Source: Nigrospora sphaerica (taxonomy: Eukaryota; Ascomycota; Sordariomycetes; Amphisphaeriales; Apiosporaceae). Taken from it: DNA of 64,000 nucleotides. Positions 12,084-24,235 of this stretch are shown here, piece after piece (positions within the stretch are counted from its first letter, which is position 1; each line of letters starts with the position of its first letter). Location of the stretch: assembly GCA_018287875.1 (NCBI GenBank), contig JAGVVL010000017.1:2108001-2172000 (forward strand), written 5' to 3'. The notes beneath the pieces were generated by a model that was given only the letters and a program-made list of their open reading frames with translations, was not told the DNA's origin and made no database searches. The translations under genes were made by a program, and so were the position numbers.

Positions 12084-14438
12084 TCAGATGTCCACGCCCC
12101 GGGTATCGTTGTCGTCATTGCCGAGCTCCTTCTCCAGCTCGTCGGCCACAAAGCTCTCGTAGTCCTCGAGGCCCTTCTGGACGTGCACCTTGAACTTGAT
12201 GGTGTCGTTGAGCATCCGCTCGACCTCCGTGTGTAGCTCTTCCCGTAGCGCGTTGGCTCGAAGCGTAAGCTGCTCGTATCTGGAACCCCGTGCGTTAGTT
12301 CGTGTGCTTGCGCAGTCTTGGAAAACCAGCAGTAGTGCGGGTGGACCTACTCGATGTTGGTGTTCATCTCTCGCTGCTCCATCAGCTGAACCGACTCGGT
12401 GAGTTGTGCTCGCATTTTGGCGAGTTCCTTCTCCATCTTTTCGATCTGGGCGTCACTGGCCAATTTCTGGGTCGTCGTAACCTCCTTCGTCTTTTCGTAC
12501 TCCTCCTCAGCCGCGCGAACGCGGTGCTCGAGGGCTTCCACTTCGGAGCGTTTGTCCTCGATGGCCTCTTTGATTCCGTCCAGCAGGTCGTGGTCCTTCA
12601 TCATGGCGTCCATGGCGGCGCTGCGGCGCTCGCTGATGTCTTTCCGGAGGTTTGTGAAGACGTTCTTAACGCTTCCGCGCAGGTCCAGATTAAGAATGTG
12701 AGCCGGTTGATAGCCCGTCGTCGAGTCGGCCAGTAGGCGCTCCGTCTCAGTCGACGCCTTGTACGACCCGTTCATGACGGAACCCGTAAAGTTGGACTCG
12801 TTGACAGTAACAATGAGTTCGTACTGCTCGCCCTTCGCATTGACGGCCGTGCTGGGGATTAGCCCTATTTGGTAGGCCAATGTGTTGTACTTGTCCACCA
12901 GACGCTCGAGCTCGTCAAGCCGCCGACTTGCCTCAACTTCCTTCTCGGCCACCTTTCTCTTCACGTCCTCGAGCCGCTGCGCAGCCGACTCAATGCCCCT
13001 TTGCAGTCGCTCGCGCTCCGACGTCATGCGGTCGATATCCTGCATGCTGATGCCTTGGTCGTCGACTTCTTTCTGCAGGCCACGGCGCTCCTCCTCGGCT
13101 TCCCGAAGCTCCTGCATCAGCTTGTCGAGCTCTTCTTGCAGAACCGCAATTCGGCTCTCGTATTTGTCCGATCTCTGCATGGCGAGGGCATTGTATTCTT
13201 CAAATTTGACCTTGTCCTCTTCCATAATCTTAAAGTGGTCGTCCAGGACTCTGGGATCCGGCGTCGACTTTTCCAGATCCTCGATTTCTTGTAGTAGCCG
13301 GGCGTTCTCGGCTTCGAGCATGTCCATTTCGGACTGGTACTTGGAGTTAGATCGCTCGAATGCCTCGGCCATGGCTTGTACGTGAGGCCCTAAGGCCCGC
13401 TCGGCTTCCTCGTCACCCGCGTCGTCGTCCATGGCGAGCCAGTCTCTATAGGCTGCGCTCAAAAAGTCGTATATTATGTGGTCGCCCGAAACATCGACTC
13501 CGGCCTCGGCACACGCCTCATCGTAGCGATGAGCTGTGTACCCGTCCAGCATTTGCGCCAGCTGCATCATCCAATGCAGCAGACCCAGAAAGGTGCTCCA
13601 GTTCTGGCCACCCACCGCGGCGATTTGCGACTTGGTGATGCTCCGCTCAAACGGGTAGCGCAGCTGCTTGAGGATGGGTGGAACTTCCTGGTCAATATTC
13701 TTGAGGAAGCGGTAACTCGGGTCGATGCGATGGTAAAGCCACTGGAACATGTAGTTGAAGTCCTTCTGCGTCGGCGACTTTAGGATATTCGGCGACAGTG
13801 TATGCTTCATCTCCATCTCAAAGTTGTGCTGCACCAGATAGTCCAGCAACTCCTGGCCGATGCGGGCTTGGTAAGAGCGGTCCCTCAGGGGGCGAGGGTC
13901 GCGCGGCACACCGGCGGCCTGGGGAGCCTGCTGGAAGAAGCTTTGGTGGCTCATGGGCCCATGACTGGAGGGTCGGCGGTAGACACTGCTCCTGCGCTGC
14001 TCGGTTTCAGAGGCACGGGTCGGTAGACTGCTGGGCGCATAGCTCTTGCGCGCCGAGGAAGCAGGCTGGTAGAAGGAGGTGCGCTTGACGGAAGCCAGGC
14101 CGGACTCGGGCAAATTGGTGCCGGACGAAGAGCGGGCGAGGGCGGGCTGCGGCGGGCGGCTCATGGCCAGCGATTGCCTAGAGGCCGACATGGAGCGCCC
14201 ATAGCTGTTGCCGCTGATGGATTGGGACCGCTTCATGGCCGAACCGGACTGGGGGATGGCGGAGTTGAGGTTGAGGCCTCCTAGTGTCTTGCAGCGGTCA
14301 GCGCTTGATCTCTCGTCGCCCGAGACATCACGATGGGGAAGGCGTCGGTAATGACATGGGCAAAGCACGGCGCCGCGCAGTATCGCAGCATACCTCACGT
14401 GTTCTGCGGACGCTCCAAAGGCCTGTTTCCTGCGACAT
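12084..14438 (-). CDS. ndc80: Kinetochore protein Ndc80 (Hec1)
   Basis: Subunit of the Ndc80 complex (with Nuf2, Spc24 and Spc25) that couples kinetochores to spindle microtubules. Exons 14438-14399 (40 bases), 14280-12351 and 12279-12084 give 721 residues, close to other fungal Ndc80 proteins. A Ser/Arg-rich basic tail (about residues 1-145) is the usual Aurora-B-regulated region. The calponin-homology domain follows (about 149-300: [27 protein letters not shown]). From about residue 315 a long heptad coiled coil runs to the C-terminus. The first exon ([13 protein letters not shown]) was found upstream by phase matching: donor GTGAGG in phase 1, acceptor CACTAG. The inner ATG at 14236 is the fallback start. 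Convergent with the gene to the left, divergent from the OB-fold gene. Confidence 0.93.
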
Positions 14439-15285
14439 TGTGCAGAAGACGGGGCTTTGGGGAGGGGCGAAGGTGGTGCGCTCGCGACACAGTCGCGCTC
14501 TTGTGGCAAGACCCGGAAGAGGGCGAACCGTGCGGCAGGATGTTGTCGTGCTTGCGCTCGTGCGGATGTAGGCGATAGGGGACTCGACACTTCGGGGCGG
14601 GCTGCAACTGTGCCGAAGCCACTGACGGGGAAGATGTTGCAAGTCGCAGATTGGGAATAATGATGGATTAGAGAGATGCGGGATGTTGTTGCTGTGTCGG
14701 GGCCGCCTGTAAACAAAGCATTGCAGGGCCTAATTGGCCGGGAGCCCAACAGTGGGGACGCCCGCCAGCACAACTAGTAGCCATTAAAGCATTCCATTGT
14801 TTTTGTACACGGGCCCAATGGGGAGACGAGCTCCTGTCTGGCGGGACCTGGGCAACTGGGCGCCCCGCGTCTGAGTCTTCTTCAGCCCAGCGTCTGTGAG
14901 TGTCCGCCGTTATAGTGGGGGTCCGTATCTGTGTGTAGGTGCATCTCTATCTTTCTCCCGCATCTCTGTGCACCTTCCAGTCCGATTCTTCAATTCGGCC
15001 ACCACGCATGTACATTTACTTACTGCAGCCTAATATCTTATCTACCTGACATATAAAGAGGATCTCTCTGTACATACGTACCTAAGTACATATGCATGTA
15101 TGAGGCACGTATATTTGAATAACAAGGGTCACTTAATACGCTCGCTTAATCGCTTTACATACGCAAAGGGGTAGGTAAGTGCATCCTTAAAGCATCCGTG
15201 TACTTGCACACATGCGCCGACGCCTCCCTTCTTCTCATCGTGCTGAGACTCGTGGGAAGATGACGGACGGCTCGGGACCGAAAAC
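14439..15285. other. Divergent promoter region, ndc80 / OB-fold gene
   Basis: 847 bases between divergent starts. The part from about 15010 to 15130 is AT-richer, with repeated GTACATA/TACGTA words and a TATAAAG at about 15053, a possible promoter element for the plus-strand gene. No exon seen. Confidence 0.45.
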
Positions 15286-16389
15286 ATGGCGCCGAAGCTC
15301 ATGATCCTCGCCGGGGCTCCGGACAGCAGTAGCCTTGACTGGGATGCATCCAATCTCCTAAACGACTTTGTCGAGCCGGTCGCGCGCTTCGCCGGCGTGT
15401 TTGCTTCAAGGCGAACAGCGGCAACCGAGGCCGGGGCCGTGTCGATGCTGGACGTGCCGGTATGGAGATCCCTCCCCTTGGCCAGACCCAACCTGCATAC
15501 CGGCTTCTCGCAGCTCCACGCCGTCGGGCCCGAGTACCACGGCGACGGGGACTTTTTCACCACCTTGTCCGAGTCCTTCGGCACCAGCCACGACGCCTCG
15601 GACCTCGACGACGCCACGCGCTCCTTCCTGAGCGAGTTCTACGACCACACCCTTGCCGTATACGAGGACATACCTTCTTCACAGTTGCCCGCGGCCAGTC
15701 TCAGCGCCTACGATGAGTCTTCCTTTACCTCCTCCCTGGCCACCCGTACCAGCCGCGGCGACTCGTTTGGCCACAGCACTTCGTTCGGCCATCAGGACGG
15801 CGCCCTCGGTCTCGGCCATGCTCACCTCAGCGACCTTGAGGACCTGCCCACGGCGGCCCACGTGAGGAAGCTGCACCCACAAACCATGAGCGTGAACCTC
15901 ATCGTCGGCATCATATCCATTGCGGAGCCCAGGACAGTGCGAACCCGGTGGGGCTCTTCCAAGTCCCTGGTCGAACTTCTGGTCGGGGATGAGACGAAGA
16001 CGGGCTTCACCATTACCTTCTGGCTGACGGACGGGGCCGCTGGGGCATCGGCCGACGAGGCCGTAAAGAGCCTGCGGAAGCAGGACATCGTGCTGCTGCG
16101 GAACGTCGGCCTCAGCGAGTTCAAGGACAAAGTGCACGGACACAGCCTGCGTAAGGGACTGACCAACGTCGACCTCCTGCACCGGCGGCGGCTGGACTCG
16201 GACGAGAGCGGCGGCTTCTACACCAGTCGGCAGCTGGACTCGGCCAGGGCGAGCCACCCGCAGCTCTTCAAGGCCAAACGGGTGCGGGAATGGGTGCTGC
16301 AGTTTGTCGGCGGCGGCACAGCGCAAACGGGGGGGAAGAGGGAGAAGGCCAGGGCACGGTGGGAAATGCCGCCAGATGACACACAGTGA
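15286..16389 (+). CDS. OB-fold protein, possibly single-strand DNA-binding
   Basis: Single exon of 367 residues. The N-terminal half (about 1-190) is acidic and Ser/Asp-rich, with a conserved-looking patch around FLSEFYDHTLAVYEDI. Residues about 198-305 read as an OB fold: SVNLIVGIISIAEPRTV, SLVELLVGDETKTGFTI followed by TFWL, then KQDIVLLRNVGLSEFKDKV and GLTNVDLLHRR. This order (beta1, GDET beta-turn, FW, DIVLLRNVGL) resembles OB folds of RPA-related proteins and of the shieldin subunit SHLD2. The C-terminus is basic and short. I infer single-strand DNA binding; the shieldin likeness is by eye and weak. Divergent from ndc80. No intron is needed. Confidence 0.75.
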   Translation: MAPKLMILAGAPDSSSLDWDASNLLNDFVEPVARFAGVFASRRTAATEAGAVSMLDVPVWRSLPLARPNLHTGFSQLHAVGPEYHGDGDFFTTLSESFGTSHDASDLDDATRSFLSEFYDHTLAVYEDIPSSQLPAASLSAYDESSFTSSLATRTSRGDSFGHSTSFGHQDGALGLGHAHLSDLEDLPTAAHVRKLHPQTMSVNLIVGIISIAEPRTVRTRWGSSKSLVELLVGDETKTGFTITFWLTDGAAGASADEAVKSLRKQDIVLLRNVGLSEFKDKVHGHSLRKGLTNVDLLHRRRLDSDESGGFYTSRQLDSARASHPQLFKAKRVREWVLQFVGGGTAQTGGKREKARARWEMPPDDTQ

Positions 16390-18059
16390 GCGAGGGGAAA
16401 GTGCGTGCACATGGGGATGCATGGGAGGGAGGCCAGCCCAGCCTTGCGAGCCCGCCGTTTTAGGCGGCCTGCAGCCCTGTATATACGAAGTATGGACCAA
16501 GGTCGTACGAACCTGGTCGCATCCGAGGCCAGACGCGGTGGGTCGATAGGACTTGTCGGCTGCGCTGGATGGGAATTGGATTCTTGGGCGATGGGGTCGA
16601 TGGCAAAAAGCATCACGGCCTTCTCATCCGCGTCCGGAAAGTCCAGCCTCCCAGAGGGTACGGGGCGACAAGAGCGACAAACAACAAGGGCCATCGATGT
16701 CCACGATCATGGAGGGTCTCCATCGATCGATAGTAACACCGCAAAGAGATAGGTACCTCAGCAGGTACCTACTAACATACACAAAGTTGGGTACGGAACC
16801 AAGTACCGTACCCGGAAGATGGATTGCAGCCGGGGAACAGTGAGCGTATCGCTGTAATATGGAGAAGAGTACACCTAGACACTCGTGTGCGAGGGGGCGA
16901 ACTCGGACCCCCCGGGCTTCGGCCCTCAATTTGACTGCGTGTCCAGGAAATGCGATGCTTTCTCTCTCCGAAATCACGGTCACGGTTCCGACCCCCGCCC
17001 TTCACCGTTGCTGCAAGGTACGGACATCACCAGCGCGAGAGAGGGGGGCGGTCGGCCGTGATGGGGTCCGGTCGGGATGTTTTAGGTCCAATCGGCGAAT
17101 CTAGGCCGGCCCATCCCTCTCATCCCGGGATCCTTGGCCATTGGTGAATGAACAAGTCCTCATTGGAGAGGGGGAAAGAGGAAAGGTGGGATAAGGGGAG
17201 AGGGAGAGGGAGAGGGAGAGCAGAACTGCTCACTTAACACCACAACAACCATGTCCCAAATGCCGGGTACTCTACCCGGTGGAACTAAGCCGGCGTAAGG
17301 CGCCCCAAGGTAAAATGCTACCCGGGGTGGTTCCTTTTTTACGGGCTATATTCCGGGTTTATCCATCTCGGGGCGCCGGCGCCCTTGCAGACATATAAAC
17401 ACATATAAACACCCATCGCTCCAAACGGGTCTAGGTTGCTGCTGCCTGTTCATTGTCCTATCTGGTCTACACGGTCCCGCAGGGAGGAGGTAATATGTAC
17501 CAGTATGTATGAGAGAGAAAACCTGCACTCTTTTGCAATAGTGGCGACTTGATGTTGGCCTAACACCGCTATCCAAAACTGTCAAGGGGGCCTTGGTTCT
17601 AAGCCTGTGCGTACAAGTGCCGACCGATCCCCTTGCTGGGGAGAGATATCACAAGCAGCAGGTAGTATAGCAGGTGCTGTGGAGTAGAGTGCCGTATGAC
17701 GAGCTGGGGAAGAAGAATTTCTGTTGCTCAACCCACAGCCCCTTTTCGGCCTATCCGGGTCAAGCCTTCGTCCATCCTTCTCTGCCCGGCTGCGACAGCT
17801 CTCAAAAAAGCCTGATATGGGATTGTGTGTGCCTGTTCAGGGGTGGAGTGCCCTTTTCGGCACCGCCACAACTATTGCCGGGTCAGTTGGGAGGTGTCCC
17901 TCGGCAGTCGAGTTTGGCGATGTGGATAACAATGGTAGCATGGTCCTCGACGCCTCCTTTGAGCCAAGAGGGCCTGGGGTATTTCGGTGACTATCCAACC
18001 CCGGAGACCCGTAGCCAAGCGGCGGTCGAGGCGTTGGGGGTTTGAAAGCCGGTCCACGA
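16390..18059. other. Convergent 3' intergenic region with purine-rich repeat
   Basis: 1.67 kb between the 3' ends of the OB-fold and DUF7918 genes. Holds paired GGTACCT words (about 16751-16770) and a GAGAGG-type purine tract (about 17195-17220). No coding exon, tRNA or 5S sequence found. Confidence 0.5.
17195..17220. repeat. Short GAGAGG purine repeat
   Basis: About four copies of a six-base GAGAGG unit in the convergent intergenic region. Simple-sequence DNA with no apparent role. Confidence 0.8.
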
Positions 18060-19902
18060 TCAGAGCTCTTCATCGGTGTCATCCTTGGGGCCGAAAATAG
18101 CGCCGCTTTGGTCTGCGATCGGTTGACCGGCGGCTCGACTAAGCACATCACCCATGGCCGCTGGGAAGCCGATGGGCCGGCCTCGAGCCGTATCGTCGTT
18201 GCTGGCGCGCTGCTTCTTCAGCGGGCTGCCGATTACTGACTCGTCCGTGAAGGCCTGGGAGAGCATGTTCGGTGCCCCCGCGGCTGCGGCAGGGGAGAGA
18301 CCCGACAAGGAATCCGTTGGCGTGGATTCTCCCGCTGTGGGGCCGGCACTTGGCGACTTGCTCGCCATAGCTTCGCCCGAGTGTTGCCGCTTGAGCTACG
18401 CGCGATACCGTTAGTATCATGTCCTGTGCCAGGCCTCAATCCCGGAAGAGCAGCATACCCGTATCCTGTCGATTCCAGCTTTGAGCTCCGCCTGAAGCTG
18501 GACGTCCTCGGGACCCATATTGGTCTTGATGTCCTTGTCGTCCGTGTCCTCCATCTTGACAAGTGGGTTCTCGTCGTCGTCGTCGTCGCTGTCCTCGTCC
18601 ATCATGTTGCCGTTGGACTTCTTCTTGGACTTGCGCCGAGTCGACTCGTTGTTTTGGTCACGGAAGGCCGAAAAGCCCACCGTTCCCGTCGTCTTGAGGG
18701 GGCCCAGACCGGAGAAATCAAGCTGTGTGCTCCGTCTCTTGTTGGCCGGCGCCGTCTTGGCGTCTTTGGACGACGGCAAGATGCCCATCTTGCTCAGTTG
18801 ACCTGCACCTTGTTAGTTTCGCAGAGGAAAGCGCCGGGAAAGAAGACGTACGTTGGCCTCGGTAGAAAAAGGTAAAGGTGGCATAAGGCTTGTCGGGTCC
18901 ATCAATGCCCGTGACGGTCTGCGTGCTGATCGTCTTGGGATCCAGGGTCTTCGGCTTGGCAAAGCTGGTGGTGTGCTCGACGTCGGCATCGATGGCGCCG
19001 TTGTTTCCCCCTTGGTTGCCCTCGCCCTCGTCGTCGTCGTCATGCGCGTCGAATTGGGGCGAGTACTCGCCCTTCTTGATTTCGCCCGAGGCGATGACGC
19101 GGAACATGGCGACCTTGATTTGGCCCGTGGCCTCCGGGGGCTCGTCGTCGTCGTCATCCGACATGGAATCCGAGTCGTCGTCGTCCATGGCATTGTCGAC
19201 CTCCAGAGGGGACTGCTCATTGTTGCCGTAGGCAAGGATGTCTCTCGAGCGACCGGTCCTCTCCACGTCGGTCTGGCCGGCGGCGGCCGATCGTTGGCGG
19301 CGGCGGCGTCTTTCAAACTTCTGCCGCCTCTTCTCGACCTTTTCCGCGGCGTCGTGGCCCTTCAGGTCCAGGCCGTTCAGCCATCGCTCCAGCCCCACCT
19401 CGCGGAACAGAAACTCGCGTTCGGCCAAGCCGCCGCCTTCGCTGTCGGGCACTTGGACCCAGCGGCTGTTGACCCACGTCTCTTCGCCTGGCCGCAGCAG
19501 GGTAGCGACCTCTTCCTTGGCGCGGCCGTCAAAGTAGATGTACGCAGCGATGGTCTCGTTTTCCGAGTTCGTCATGGGCTGGTAGGGCGTCACGCGGTTG
19601 GCATACTGCGTGGCGTCGGAGCCGTTGGAGGGCAACGGGCCGGCGTACAACGGCTTGGGATGCGGATTCGCTTCGGAGGGCTTGGGCGTGGTGTAGGGAA
19701 TGGCGTGGCCGGGCGTCAGCAGGGTGATAGAAATGGCGAAGCGGGCAGGCTCGTGCTTCTGGGTTTCCGGGTTGAGCTGCGGTGAGGGCACGGGTATGTA
19801 GGTGCTAACGCGAGACATGCGAGACTGCTTTTGCATTCCATGCTCGTGGAGCGGGGCTCCGTTGGCATGGATGCTCACAGCGATGCCCTTGAAGCAGGGC
19901 AT
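18060..19902 (-). CDS. DUF7918 domain protein
   Basis: Exons 19902-18852, 18802-18459 and 18395-18060 (introns of 49 and 63 bases) encode 576 residues. The DUF7918 domain, widespread in fungi and of unknown function, covers about residues 1-215 and starts with MPCFKGIAVSIHANGAPLHE. It includes YIYFDGRAKEEVA and FLFREVGLERWLNGLDL. A very basic patch (KFERRRRRQR, about residue 195) could be a nuclear localisation signal. Acidic Asp/Glu tracts follow, then a conserved-looking FTFFYRGQRQLSKMGIL across the first splice, another basic KSKKKS segment and acidic runs. The alternation of basic and acidic tracts suggests a nuclear, possibly chromatin-associated protein, but this is inference. The start is the family's MPxFKG motif. 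Confidence 0.88.
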
Positions 19903-19990
19903 CGTGATCTGCGTGCGGAGGCGGTCCGGTGAGCGGAGGGGAGGGGCAAAACAACCGCAGTAGCAGCAGCAGCAGTAGCAATGGCGACGG

Positions 19991-20044
19991 CGTCGTCGTC
20001 GTCGTCGTCGTCGTCGTCGGTAGCGGCGGCGGCGGCGGCGGCGG
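19991..20044. repeat. CGT and CGG triplet runs
   Basis: About nine CGT triplets followed by about seven CGG triplets, some 90-140 bases upstream of the DUF7918 start codon. They lie in the presumed 5' leader of that gene. Confidence 0.85.
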
Positions 20045-20371
20045 GCGGCAGCGTTTGGTGACGGTGACGGGGTGTCGGTGTCGGAGTCGGAATCGGACGG
20101 GGAAATGTGGTTTGTTGAAGGTGGATTGGTAGTCGAGGGGGCGGGGCGCGACTGGGCTGGCCTGGCCTCGTTTGTTTGTCGTGCGAGCCGGTCGACCTTA
20201 GCCTGGGCAAAAAGAATGTTGCAGGTGGAGGGCCTTGGGAGGTCGACAATAATGAAGCTGGTCGGGGATGATGAATGGTCGCTCCGGCAGCTCCAGCTCG
20301 ACTGGTTTCTACGAGTAACAAAAACTACGACGGCGGGAGTGGATTGGCAGGCGGGGGGGACAGCCAAGGCT

Positions 20372-20455
20372 TTCTCTCTTTCTCTCCCTCCCTCTCTCTC
20401 TCTCTCACTCTCTCACTCTTTTTCTTTCTCTTCTGTCTCTCTCCGTCTTTCTCTT
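20372..20455. repeat. CT-rich (GA on the gene strand) tract
   Basis: Over 80 bases almost purely pyrimidine on the plus strand, therefore a GA-rich tract about 470-550 bases upstream of the DUF7918 start codon. Pyrimidine/purine tracts are frequent in fungal promoters; a promoter role is inference. Confidence 0.8.
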
Positions 20456-22377
20456 TGTGAGTAAAGTACTAATGGAAAGTACTAAATGAGGTATGTGCCT
20501 GGCAACATGGACATATCGCCCGCTCGCCCGTGATGAAACGAGAGCCAGGCGCTTTTGCTGGGGGAGGGCGGGGGAGGAAGCCGGCTGGCGCAAGGTGTGC
20601 GTAATGCCTGCGGGAGCACTTTTCGTCCAGGCGATCAGGTTCAGATGGCAAGAGGGCGGCACGCGAGGGGCTGGGAAGGGGGGGGCAATCAAGTGGCCGG
20701 GACAGAGGGCAGAGAAGGGCAAAAAGAGGGCAGAAGGCGGGGAGGGGACGGCAGGGCAGGCCATTTTATTGCAGCTGATTTCGCTGCTTTTGCTGGTCAT
20801 TTATTTCGAGATGGCGCCTGCAAGTGGATTGGGTTGGTCGCTGTACTGGCTGACCCGCGTTCGCGTGAAGGTTCCAATCCCAAGTACTGATAATCGGTGA
20901 GGGACAGCCAAAACCCCAGCCCCACATCGGACAGGCGAGGTCATTCATACAACTACTTACATACGTTCGTTACGTCTCTTGCGTACCTCTTCCAAGCAAC
21001 AAGTGTCAAGTGCAAGCGCAATACAATACCAAGTGCGCCGCCCCGTTGATCTATCCTGGGAGAAAGGGCTGTTATGTATCCCCTCCCAGTGTTATTACGG
21101 GCCGGCCATGCCCATGCTGTACCGTCCCATCAATGTAACGCCCACGCAGGGCATGGCTTCTCTTCCTTTCCCTTCCGGTCCAACGTTCGCGCTCTCTCGC
21201 TGGCCTTGCCAATCTCGTGGGAGGGTTTATGGTTCCATCCGTTCCTTGCAGGTTGGATTGGTAGGTAATGTAAGGAAAGGGACGGCCAGGGTAAGTTCGA
21301 ACAAAAGAACGTTTCTCATTCTAATGTTTTTAATCAATACCTCTTCCATTCATCCCCCCTCCGTTGCCAGCGACCGACTAACGGATAGCGGCCACGAGGC
21401 CCCTGGCGTACGGCCCTGGCCCGTCTGTCAGCTGAGAGTGCATGTGTCGTATGCAGCAGACCCAACCAACGCCACGACCTAGCACGACCCCGTCGAGTCG
21501 TGACGGCACCGCCAACGCTGTGCCCCCCCCTCTCTTCACCACCCAGCCCTTTCCCAGAGCGCTCCCGGTTTTACTTTATTTTTCCTTCTACTTCTCGCTT
21601 TCTTTCTTCAATTGCCTCGTCCGAGTCTGCTTCCGGCCCTTGACACTCCCGGCTGGTACCGCCCCTCCTGGGGGCCGTACTTGGTGACTGCAAGAGAGGG
21701 AAGGGACAAGGTTCAAGTACACACGCTCTCTCTCCTTGAGTACGTATGTAGGCATGTACTTATGTGGGTAGCCGAGCGGTGGTCAAGCGAAGAAAGGCTT
21801 GGTCATTGTGGTGAATAGTACCTAGACAGTGCCGGCGCATACATACCAAGGTCCGGCCGGCCTTTGTTCCTGCGGCCAAACGACCGCAGCACTGAGCCGA
21901 TATGCAACTCGCACGGGAGGCCGTACGCGGGCAACACACGCGCACGTTCATGCATTCATCCCTTCCCAGGCATTGGCCTGCCGCCCGGGTTGTGAACCAC
22001 AGTATTACGTCGGTATTGGCCTGCCACATATGTACCGGGAACCCATAGCTTGCTCCCAACCCTTTGTTTCTTTTTTCTCCCTGTCCATGGCTTAGACCGC
22101 GAGTTCCGTCACCCACACACTTTATTATGGACAGGGCACGTCAAGTGCGCGGCAAGCAAGCATCATGGGGTGGATGGTCCCATGCCGACGCCCGTGAACT
22201 TGTATCAAGCACGTTTGAGACACAAGGCAAACAGCCACCACCACGCCCAAGCAGTCCCGTATTGAACACCTGAACAATTTCTGTAAAAGGGCACCCTTGT
22301 GAGCGTATTTTGGTGCACCAACCGCGACACGCGGCCTGCAAAAACTCGTCTTGATTTGCCAGAGCTCGCGGTGCATA

Positions 22378-23564
22378 TCAAAAACCCTTCGACTGCGATG
22401 ACCTTCTCCGCAGTCCCTTTCCGCTCCCGTAGCTGGTCGCTGTGCCCTCGCCATCTTCCTCGTCGTCTGCGTACCCTGCTCGCCTTGGCAAGTCGAAAGA
22501 CCGACGTTCCACGCTCTCCTCTTTGATCTTTCTGTCGGCCGAGTCGTCCGTATCCTCGCGCTTGATTCGGGGTGCACTATCAATCGGGAACTGGCGGCCC
22601 CCCTTGCCTTCGTCCTGTTTGGTGGCGGGCAGGGAACCTGCCGTCGCTTCTCGGTCGCCCTCGAGCGGTTGTTTGTACACCACAGCAGCGTCGTCCCTGG
22701 GCACTTGGGTCCGCCCAAAGCAAAAGGACAGGCACAGCCAGGCCACGGCCATGGATAGCATCTCGGCCATCCAGAACAGCGTCGTGCATACTAGAAAGCT
22801 CAGGAGACGATGGTTGTACATGAACCACCGGACCCCGGTCAGCCGGGCGATGAGCAGGATCTTCGCCGAGTAGACCTGCAGGGTCTGGCCACCCTGAACG
22901 TCCAGCATCAGGCTCAGCGGCAGTCGGTCCCGGAACTCAACCAGCTCGCCCATGGGAATGGACAGCTGGACCCGCTCCGACTCGGCAACGGCGATGTGGT
23001 AGAGCAGGAACAGCAGGCGGCCGGCGTAGGACACGAGTGGGTCTTCGTAGGGGACGAGGGCCGGACGACGCGATGAGAAGATGACGTTGTCGGCGCGGAT
23101 GTGGTCGTAGGGGTCTTGCGGCACGGTCCACGACTGCGCCGGGTTTTCAATCTCCGACTTGGTGGCGAAGAGGGCCACCATGAAGTTGCCGCGCTCCGTG
23201 TTGGGCGGCGAGCGGGGCAGCGTGAGCTCGACCGAGACGTCGTAGGCCGTCTCGAGCATCAGCCCCTTGGAGACGGATGCCAGGCCGTAGGGATTGAGGC
23301 CGGCACTGCGGACACGGGGCAAGGGGTCAGTAGGCGCGAGCGCGCTCGGCGAGAAGGCGGGTAAGAGACGGCGTACTTGTACTGCAGGTGGACGGGGAGC
23401 GACACCAGCTTCTTGGGTACGTAGCTGTAGTAGAAGACGGGATACGCCAGCGCGGCGACAAGGAGCAGGACGGCCGAGGCGGCTAGGAAGAGGAAGGTGC
23501 TGAGATAGGCTCGTTGCGCAGCGGGTGCCGTGACGGCGCGGATCGGGCGCTTCACGTACTCCAT
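22378..23564 (-). CDS. SEI1: Seipin, lipid-droplet assembly protein of the ER
   Basis: Oligomeric ER membrane protein at ER-lipid droplet contacts that organises droplet biogenesis. Exons 23564-23377 and 23305-22378 (intron of 71 bases, phase 2) give 371 residues. A short cytosolic N-terminus is followed by the first membrane helix (about residues 21-46, rich in Leu/Ala/Val). The luminal beta-sandwich begins with LPVHLQYNAGLNPYGLAS, which spans the splice and matches the family consensus, and carries YDVSVELTLPRSPPN and GNFMVALFA. A second membrane helix lies at about 231-258 (LLSFLVCTTLFWMAEMLSMA). A charged, disordered cytosolic tail of about 110 residues follows. The start is the first ATG before the N-terminal helix. 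Same strand as its neighbours, not overlapping them. Confidence 0.95.
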
Positions 23565-24235
23565 CGCGCATGAACGCAGACCACGAGAAGCGATGCGCCG
23601 TAGAGCAGCGCAACAACCGCCTCGCAGGTCCGACGTGAATGAGACGGGAGGAGGGATGGATTTGTCTTGTCTTACTGGGAAAGAGGGTTTCCGGGAATTC
23701 GACCTCGAGCTCGAGCTTGAGCGTCGGACCCGCGCCCCTGGCGCAACGGCAGGTGCTAGCTCATTACTTTAATTCCAGTTCTGATTGCGTTAAGAGCAAC
23801 GCTTCCCGACGTCATCTTAAAGACCCGCTGCGACATTCACGTGCTTGCTCACCCGCGCCAGCACCAGCACCAGCACCAGCACTTGAGCCTCGCAGCATCA
23901 AACCTGCGTCATTACATGTACCTACGTATCCCAGACTGTTGCAATGCCGCTTCACAAAATATAAGACGACCGGTGTGTGTTCCTCTATACGAAAATGCAA
24001 ACATCCGACGCCCGTCCCCTCCGTGAATCGGAACTCATGGTATCATGGGCACTCGTACATGCCATGCAGCCGGTAAAGAAAACCGCCCCCAAGAGAAGGA
24101 AAAAGACACAATCATACAGAACTGCCGCTCGCTCGCTCGCCGATATGTCCAACCCACCATATAACGACAACAAGGACCGCTTCATAACCACATAATTCCT
24201 GATCACGTTGCCTGCCTTCCGCGCCCACGCCTCCC
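23565..24235. other. Intergenic between the F-BAR and seipin genes
   Basis: 671 bases between same-strand (minus) genes. A CAGCAC/CAGCACC minisatellite lies at 23858-23882. No exon seen. Confidence 0.5.
23858..23882. repeat. CAGCAC hexamer repeat
   Basis: About four tandem copies of a six-base CAGCAC unit, between the seipin and F-BAR genes. Simple repeat, no apparent coding role. Confidence 0.85.

Larger units (their letters stand above)
19903..22377. other. Intergenic with long pyrimidine tract
   Basis: 2.5 kb between the start of the DUF7918 gene and the 3' end of the seipin gene. Includes CGT and CGG triplet runs (about 19991-20044) and an 80-base pyrimidine tract (about 20372-20455). 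A D-arm-like GCCGAGCGGTGGTCAAG near 21771 has no matching T-arm. No exon is supported. Confidence 0.5.

Noticed and set aside
12399..13785. Several plus-strand open frames of 90-145 codons
   Set aside because: They are antisense shadows of the Ndc80 coiled coil (Ser/Arg- and Leu/Val-rich, no start context).
20860..20900. GGTTCCAATCCC, a T-arm-like sequence
   Set aside because: The base after TTC is a pyrimidine and no D-arm, anticodon arm or acceptor stem can be matched upstream.
21765..21830. tRNA-like D-arm (GCCGAGCGGTGGTCAAG)
   Set aside because: No T-arm (GGTTCRANYCC) and no pairing acceptor stem within 100 bases.
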